DNA of 64,000 nt from assembly GCA_948567375.1 (NCBI GenBank), contig OX419757.1, forward strand, positions 43,214,001 through 43,278,000, written 5' to 3'. Each line of letters begins with the position of its first letter. The stretch's first letter is position 1. The DNA comes from Lunularia cruciata (taxonomy: Eukaryota > Streptophyta > Marchantiopsida > Lunulariales > Lunulariaceae). The position numbers and the translations under genes were made by a program. Below the pieces are notes generated by a model that saw only the letters and a program-made list of their open reading frames with translations, searched no databases and was not told where the DNA came from. Positions 57,907 through 64,000 of the stretch are shown piece after piece.

Positions 57907-58235
57907 CTAGCTCTAGGTCAAGTACATCTAGGACATAACCACTATCCTTGAGGAACCATAGTGAGGGGAGGAGTCATACATGCCATATGCCATCCTCTTG
58001 AATAGCTATCACACACTAACATAGTAGTAGCTCCACCAGAAGAGCCACATAACATACACCTCAAGCCTGCACATACAAGTGCCAAGCTTGGGTCCATAGT
58101 ACCATCAATGTTTGGGAGGTGGCATGGCACACAATTGCGCACATGATCTTTCCAAACAACACCATCACGTCCTTCTAACACAAGGACTCCAAATGGAAAA
58201 ACCTCATACACTCTCAAGATAGTGCGGCCTGTCAA
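57907..58235 (-). pseudogene. PHD finger of element V
   Basis: Minus strand: LRVYEVFPFGVLVLEGRDGV, CMLCGSSGGATTMLVCDSYS, RGWHMACMTPPLTMVPQG, a stop, then WLCPRC. Seven of eight zinc ligands are present; the fourth Cys is Tyr. Uninterrupted here, which confirms the reading of the split copy in element III. Confidence 0.8.
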
Positions 58236-58471
58236 AAAATCAAGTGTTATCGATGTTGTATGTTGTAGATATACATAGTCTCTTGGATGAAATCAATGGA
58301 TCAAGGGTCTATAACCTCCTCCGTGAATGGTAGCATAGCATAAAGTATCTCTATGCTGAGCAATTGCCAAGTTCTCAAAGGCCATTAGCATCACTCTCCA
58401 AAAGATCTCTGCCCACTTAGAACATGCGCTCATCCATACATTGGGGTCATCCAAGTCCAAAACTATAGTAG

Positions 58472-61400
58472 TATGGTACCCACATTTTTTGTTTTTTTTT
58501 GAATGTGGAAGAAGTGTATAGAGAAGTCAAATTGCGCATGTATGCCAAAGAAGGTGCAAAAAAGTGTCCTCGGGATGAAACCCAAGGTAACATGGCTTTG
58601 GGTCATAAGGTGAAGTACTCGGAATTGCCTTGTCAGCATACAACCCAAAGTCAGGAGTCTTCGTATCGAGGGTGCTCAACCGGAGGCGAGGATAGTGTAA
58701 CAACTTTCATTCGGGGTGAGACATTCAAGAAGGGACCATTCAAAAATGGCAGTCATACGCATGAAGGACACTTGACAGAGATAGGAGCATGCAAGAGGTG
58801 TGATTTCTTGGTAGAAACTCAAATTGAAGAAAGACAAAGAAGGCACGACTCTATAAAAATTGGGCTAAAGATAAAGTGATGATAAGCAATTTTCCCTTGC
58901 CGTTAAGAAGTCGTCTTGTAGGAGATTGTGGGAAGGGAAGTAGAGTCAAAGACGCGTTGGTGTATAGGGAAGAATTCAAGAGAGCTAATCCAGGAATCAG
59001 TAGGAAGAATAGTTCCCAGCCCAGAGTGGAAGAGAGAAAGATGGGAGGAGGGAAGAAGAACTCTAAATTTGCAATGAGAAATCATGCAATTCAGAGGTTA
59101 GATGTGATCGCAAGAATTGAAGTCTTGAGTAGACTTTGGATCACATTCTTGACATGGAACTGGAATGTAAGCTTTCTAGGGTTCATGATTGAGATCATTG
59201 AGAGTAGATGTCTCGATGGTCCCGAGGAAGAGGGAAAGAGAGGTAATCCGACTTGCTGGACAAAGTCGGATTGGAGGTTAGTACTCGGAAGAGAAGCAGG
59301 CACGGAGCATGATGCCACGTTCTTGGAGAAGGGTGAAGTAGCAAAAGAAACCCAGGAGGTGAGAGATGCTTTCTCTTCAAAGCGCATGAAGAATGGTTAC
59401 AAAGTAGAGAGTTACAAGGATCCTATCAAGCGAGGGATCGTGAGTGCTCTAATGGCAATCTTGAAGCCGGAGAGAACGACTTATGTGATGAAGCACCAAG
59501 CAGTGTTCTTTCATAAGATGTTTGCAGGAGAGTAGATTAACTGGGCAAAGTGTTTTCATGGGAGAACAAGATAGATGGTATGGAATTTATGGGATAAATC
59601 ACCTCCGCATTACATTGTGCCATTTGCAGCTCATTTCTATCTGGGGCTAAACTTGCTCAATGCGGCAGAGCGCAATAGGATGGTGTTGCATTTCCATCCC
59701 GACTTAAGAAAGGATGTTGACGCGGAGGAGCAGTAGTACTTTCTTCAGATCAGGAGTAGTGATGAGTACTATGCGCAGACAAGGAAGAGTGTGCAGTTGG
59801 ACATGAGTACTCCAAAGTCAAAGAAGAGGAGTTGACAAGGAGAAGGAGAAGAGGTCAAGAAAGTAAGACCTCAGAAGGCTAGAAGAGTAAACTTGAGGAA
59901 AGGTATGATGGTAATCGCATCATCGGAGGAAGAATTGGAAGGCAAAGCCGAGTGCAAGTCCGAAGACTCAAAAAGAGATGAAGAACCCAAGCTCACACTG
60001 TAGAATGGAGACATGAGTAGTGATAGGGACAATGGAGAGGAGATGACATTGGTACCCAAGGAAGAGAAAGCCACGATGGAGATGGAGGAGAAAGGTAACC
60101 TGAAGTTGGAAGACGAAGTGCCAGAGTAGGAAGAAAGGAAAGTTACCATTCAACAAGGAGTTCGTTCCAGGCGAAAGGCAAAGTGTGGAGCAAGGCCGAG
60201 TAAGGTAAGAGAAGAGGAGGATGAAAGTTTGGGGAGTGAAGCATCCATTCCTATACGGCGACTATGGCTCAGAAGGCAAGTGTCAAGTGAAGAAGAGGTG
60301 AAGAAAGAGATCACTCCGCAAGTTGAGGTAACTCTAAGTGAAGGAGTGGAGTACTTGTGGGAGGTTGTGTGCCCATTATTAGTAAAGTTAGAGCACAAGA
60401 AGAAGGAGATGCAGTCAAAGTGTCCGGAGGTGAAGACTGGGTTGCAGGTGTTAGCACGATTAGAAGAAGAGAACTTGAAGTTGGAGAAGACTATAATTCG
60501 AGGTGATGAGGAAAGGGAAGTACTACTAGTAGATGCAGTAGTGCAGAATCAAGTGCTTGAGAATTTAGTGAGAGAAGCAAGGAATTGGGAGGAACTAATA
60601 GAGCAAAACGTCATAGCAAGGGAAAGACAAATTGCTGAATATGAAATCTTGAAGTAGCAATTTGCTGATTCAAGACTAGAAATTATCCATGTTATGGCGA
60701 GAGTAGTAGAGAAAGAACAAGAGCTCAATAGAGTGATAGAGAGTGTAGAGAAGAAGAAGTAGTTGTGGCAACGAGAGTTGACAATGAGGTATAGAGAGGA
60801 AGAAAGGTTGAGAGAGTTACTTTGCAATCAAGAGGAAAAGATTGTGCAAAAAGAGAAGGAGAAGGAAGTTGTGAAAGCTGAGTTCGAAGCAGAATTGGCA
60901 ATGTACAGAGAAGATTGGCATGCAAATCAAGAACGGGAGAGGAAAATGAGATTGGAGCCATTAAAGGAGATTGTGATCAAGATGAATGTGATGTTGAGTA
61001 CAGAGGCCAGTGTGCACATCAAAGAGACGAGGCTGCACAAGTTGAAGTTGTTGGTGCAAGAGACGAGGAGGAGAAATGTGAAGGACAAAGACTTGAATGC
61101 TTTACTGATCAGTCTAAGAACTCATGTAGATAGAAAGATATTGGAAGTAGAAGACAATATCATAATCAGATTAGACTTAGTCAAATTAGAGATAGATAAA
61201 CTTTGGAAGGATGTTAGAGCAAAACCCAAAGTAGATGAAGTAGGAGTACAAATCTCTTTGGAGTTACCATTGGAGACATTAGAGAAGAGTGGGTCGGGAG
61301 ATAAGGAGTTAGATAGAATACCTGCTAATGGAATTTCAGATCAGAAAAGAGAACTGTTAGATTTGGTAAAGGAATTAGGAGTTGTAAAACCCGAGGATAG

Positions 61401-62269
61401 AGTAGTAGTGGGTGAAGTTACTTCGGGATCGAGTTTGAAAGCCGAGGAAGAAGTAGACATCGGATCGGATTAGAAACAAAATTGAGATTTAAAAAGGCAG
61501 ATATGAAGAGGTGTATTGTCATTTTGGATCTACAGATTTGTAGAGTTATTAGGAAATGGTATTTTTGTTAGAACTGTTGTTTGCTTCATTATTTAAGAGT
61601 GGCATTCGCAAGAAATTGTTGTTTAGTGCTCATACTTTCTAAGAATAGATAAAGCAAAGTGTTGTGAAGCAGTGCTCGTTGCTTGAGCTTGATTCCGAGT
61701 ATCAACTTTTTGTTTGTGCTTGTGAGTGTTGGGAGAATTTTGAAGTGCAATTCAATGTGCATGTTGGATGTTGGATTCCACAACCGTGATTCTTACTTTG
61801 TGTGTTTGATCTTGAGTGAAGTGCAATCAAAGCAATGCCTTGATAGATCTGAGAGGAATTGTAGTGTTGGTAGTATTCTACATTTGTGAGTGTAGCGTGA
61901 AGCTGATGTGAAGCAATTTCAATCGAGGAAGTTGTGCCTTTAGTGGAGGGGTGGAACACAATTCTGAGGTGAAGTCATTTTGCAATGAAGTGCCGTTTTT
62001 GAGAGAGCCTGAATCATCACAATTAAGATTGTTTGGAAAGAATTGAAGGTGTTGTGATTAAGGAGTGTGAATTTGTGACAAGACTACGAGTCAATGCTTG
62101 TTACTCTCTTTTGGGTGTGGTTTCTACCTAAGAGACTAAAGACACAACCAAGAAAAACTACATTTTTACTATTTGACTTTGTATTTGGACATTTCTGACT
62201 TGTATCTCTACGGGAACTAACTTTACTTACCCAATTACCGCAAAAAGTGATATTTGCCGGGTTGTCACA
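58472..62269 (+). repeat. Solo LTR of family I (3798 bp) inside the element V integrase
   Basis: Starts TATGGTACCCAC (first TG decayed to TA) and ends GGGTTGTCACA. Flanked by an exact 5-bp duplication AGTAG (58467-58471 and 62270-62274). Removing it restores the integrase tail seen at 38915-38940 in element III. Almost identical in length to the other solo LTR. Confidence 0.95.
58876..61473 (+). pseudogene. LTR-encoded long ORF (solo LTR copy C): one frame, no frameshift
   Basis: 866 codons stay in a single frame from ATG 58876 to TAG 61471, broken only by eight stops (near 59533, 59572, 59733, 59833, 60001, 60127, 60655 and 60761). In sister copies the matching codons are mostly CAG or CAA (one CGG). 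This copy proves that the ORF is continuous: N-domain (about residues 80-310), acidic linker, basic patch SIPIRRLWLRRQ, long coiled coil (about 480-740) and acidic tail. No homologue recognised. Confidence 0.8.
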
Positions 62270-63060
62270 AGTAGCATCTTGACAAATGGTTGTAGGTAAA
62301 TCTGGATCTTGTCCATAGAGTAGAAAGTAAGGAGAGAAGGATGCTAAGGAGGCTTGCCGGCTGAACCGATAGCCCATGGCCAACCAAGGTAATTGGAGAT
62401 CCCAATCTCCCAAGTGGCCTCTCTACAAACCATACTTTTACAATCCTCTCTTCACCGTCTGAACCACTCTCTTTGCTAAGCCATCTACCTCAGGGTGGTC
62501 TTGGGATGTAGTACAATGATCAATCAAAGCCTTGTCACACAAGACATGAAACTCCTCCAAGAACTTTGTACCCTGATCAATCAAAACCTCAATAGGTGCA
62601 CCAAAATGACTAAGAACTTGATCCAAGAACAAGTAAGTTGTCCTTTCACTAGACTTTTCAAGAAGTACCACCAACTCAATCCACTTGGAGAAGTGCTCCA
62701 CCATCACCCAAACATACCGATGATGTCTCACTATTAGCAATAAAGGTCCAACAAAGTCCAAACTCCTACGGTAACCCAATCCCATGATAGGTAATGGGTG
62801 TAACTGTGATGTAGGAGCATTGAATGATGCTCTAACTCGATCACAAACCACACATCTGGCAACAAATTGTTGTACCATGTTCTGCATATTACGCTACCAA
62901 TAATGACTCTAGAGTAAACTATATGTATGCTTTACTCCAAAATGTCCTAGCTCCTCATGAGCATGACGGACCAATTGTTGTCTTTGAGATAGAAGTGGTA
63001 CTACTTGCACTCTACCATCCTCCCATACACACAAAAGGTGTCTGCCCTCCAGTCTGAACC
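62270..63060 (-). pseudogene. Integrase of element V
   Basis: Minus strand: VARCVVCDRVRA, RSLDFVGPLLL (Asp), VLIDQGTKFLEE (Asp) and DGLAKRVVQTVKRGL. The catalytic Glu of the DDE triad is Lys here, so the enzyme is dead beyond its stops. The zinc domain upstream is degraded. The tail is split by the solo LTR. Confidence 0.85.
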
Positions 63061-64000
63061 GTCTGGCTCACTAAAGAACATGGTCTCTCTCCTTGGCCCC
63101 AACTATGCTACCCACAACACCAGTGCAAAGATAGTCCATCATTAAGACATCATCATGAATGTCTCGTTGAATTGTACCAATATCTTCACTCTTTGGATCT
63201 ATGACCTCAATAACTTCTCCTATATGTGTTGAGAGAGATACCACCAAAGCCTCTAGAAATATACACAAAAAGGCCGATGCATGCCAACATGGCACCATCT
63301 CCTCATCTATCTCACCATGCCAACGTGCTCCGGTCTGATCCTGCTGGTTGGGACATGGGTTTCTACTCAACCAATCTGCATCATGGTTCACCACTCCAAG
63401 TCTCTAAACAACCGTGAAATCATACTCTTGTAAAATCAGAGCCCACCGTGCAAGCTTCCTTGAAAGCTTGTCGGACTCCATCAACCACTTTAGTGGCTAA
63501 TGATCAATGATGAGAATGAAAGGGTTACCAAATAGGTAACATCAAAAATGTGCTATTGCCCAAACTGCTGCCAAGCACTTTCCCTCATATGAACTATACT
63601 TTGCCTCCGCTGAATTGTTGGATCGACTAGCATAGGCCACCACAACCTCCTTCCCCTCACCATCATGTGGGGTGAGCACCGCTCCAAGCCCCAACATACT
63701 CTAATCAGTATGAACTTGAAATGGTCATCCTTTGATCGATCTCTTGAAAATAGGACCAAATGTCAACCTCTCCTTGAGCTCTACAAAAGCTCTGTCTTGC
63801 TCATCTCTCCACATTGCTCTTGTGTAAGCTTGGTCAGCTTCGTCAAGGCCTTGGCAATGGCACTAAATCCTCTAACATAGTGGTGATAGAAGTTTGCCAA
63901 CCCAAGGAATACTTGCACTCTGCTCACATCCATAGTCCAAGGAATACATCCAATAGCCTCCACCTTGGTCTGCTGAACACCAAGTCCTTTGGGGTAGATA
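63061..64000 (-). pseudogene. RNase H and end of reverse transcriptase of element V
   Basis: Minus strand: DVSRVQVFLGLANFYHHYVR and FSAIAKALTKLTKLTQE (RT connection), degenerate RNase H, then DADWLSRNPCPNQQD (63394 onwards) and the RH-integrase linker (HDDVLMMDYLCTGVVG). Several frameshifts. Continues past the window edge. Confidence 0.83.

Larger units (their letters stand above)
57094..64000 (-). mobile_element. Element V (family III), 3' half, running off the right edge
   Basis: Minus-strand relative of element III: B1-A2-B2 tail, PHD finger, integrase, RNase H and the end of RT at 64000. A 3.8-kb solo LTR of family I interrupts the integrase tail. Its methyltransferase, if present, lies beyond the window. 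More decayed than element III. Confidence 0.9.

Overview
The window looks like nuclear DNA from a land plant or close streptophyte relative with a large, transposon-rich genome. Roughly 45 kb is nested retrotransposons. The only clearly host gene is a spliced plant-type acid phosphatase with a 6.3-kb intron. Neither species nor order can be read from the sequence; the host assignment rests on the gene family, intron structure and transposon clades.

Layout. 1-10656 (+) is element I, an Athila/Tat-like Ty3/gypsy element with a tRNA-Asp-type primer site and giant LTRs that carry a long ORF; two solo LTRs of the family, 3797 and 3798 bp, lie at 15460-19256 and 58472-62269. Element I sits in the protease region of element IV (-; 10657-13259 and 24867-26358). 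Element IV also received element II (-; 13260-24866), whose RNase H was then hit by the first solo LTR. Element IV itself lies in the integrase end of element VI (+; 26359-27177). Next comes a decayed non-LTR-type reverse transcriptase (27190-40870), interrupted by a solo LTR of family II (29479-30166) and by element III (+; 30421-40752). Element V (-; 57094 to the right edge) is a relative of III with a solo LTR in its integrase.

Most unusual system: family III (elements III-VI). Element III encodes, in polyprotein order, gag with zinc knuckles, retropepsin, a DNMT3-like C5 cytosine methyltransferase, reverse transcriptase, RNase H, a DDE integrase and a C-terminal PHD finger. Its ends are not ordinary LTRs. 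They are split direct repeats A1 ... B1-A2-B2, bounded by an exact 4-bp target duplication (GAGG) inside the reverse-transcriptase ORF. The same B1-A2-B2 tail is present in element V. A Ty3-type element that combines a chromatin writer, a putative chromatin reader and a circularly permuted terminal structure is the main find.

Host region: 40871-57093. The acid phosphatase (minus strand, 51801-42939, four exons, 311 aa) appears intact. Its second intron holds an unclassified repeat family, part of which recurs inverted at 55885-56180. A near-perfect 31-nt-arm hairpin lies at 53633-53715. No other host gene could be supported.

All retroelement ORFs are broken. The stops compared with sister copies are mostly transitions (CAG to TAG, CGA to TGA), as expected for methylated, deaminating copies.
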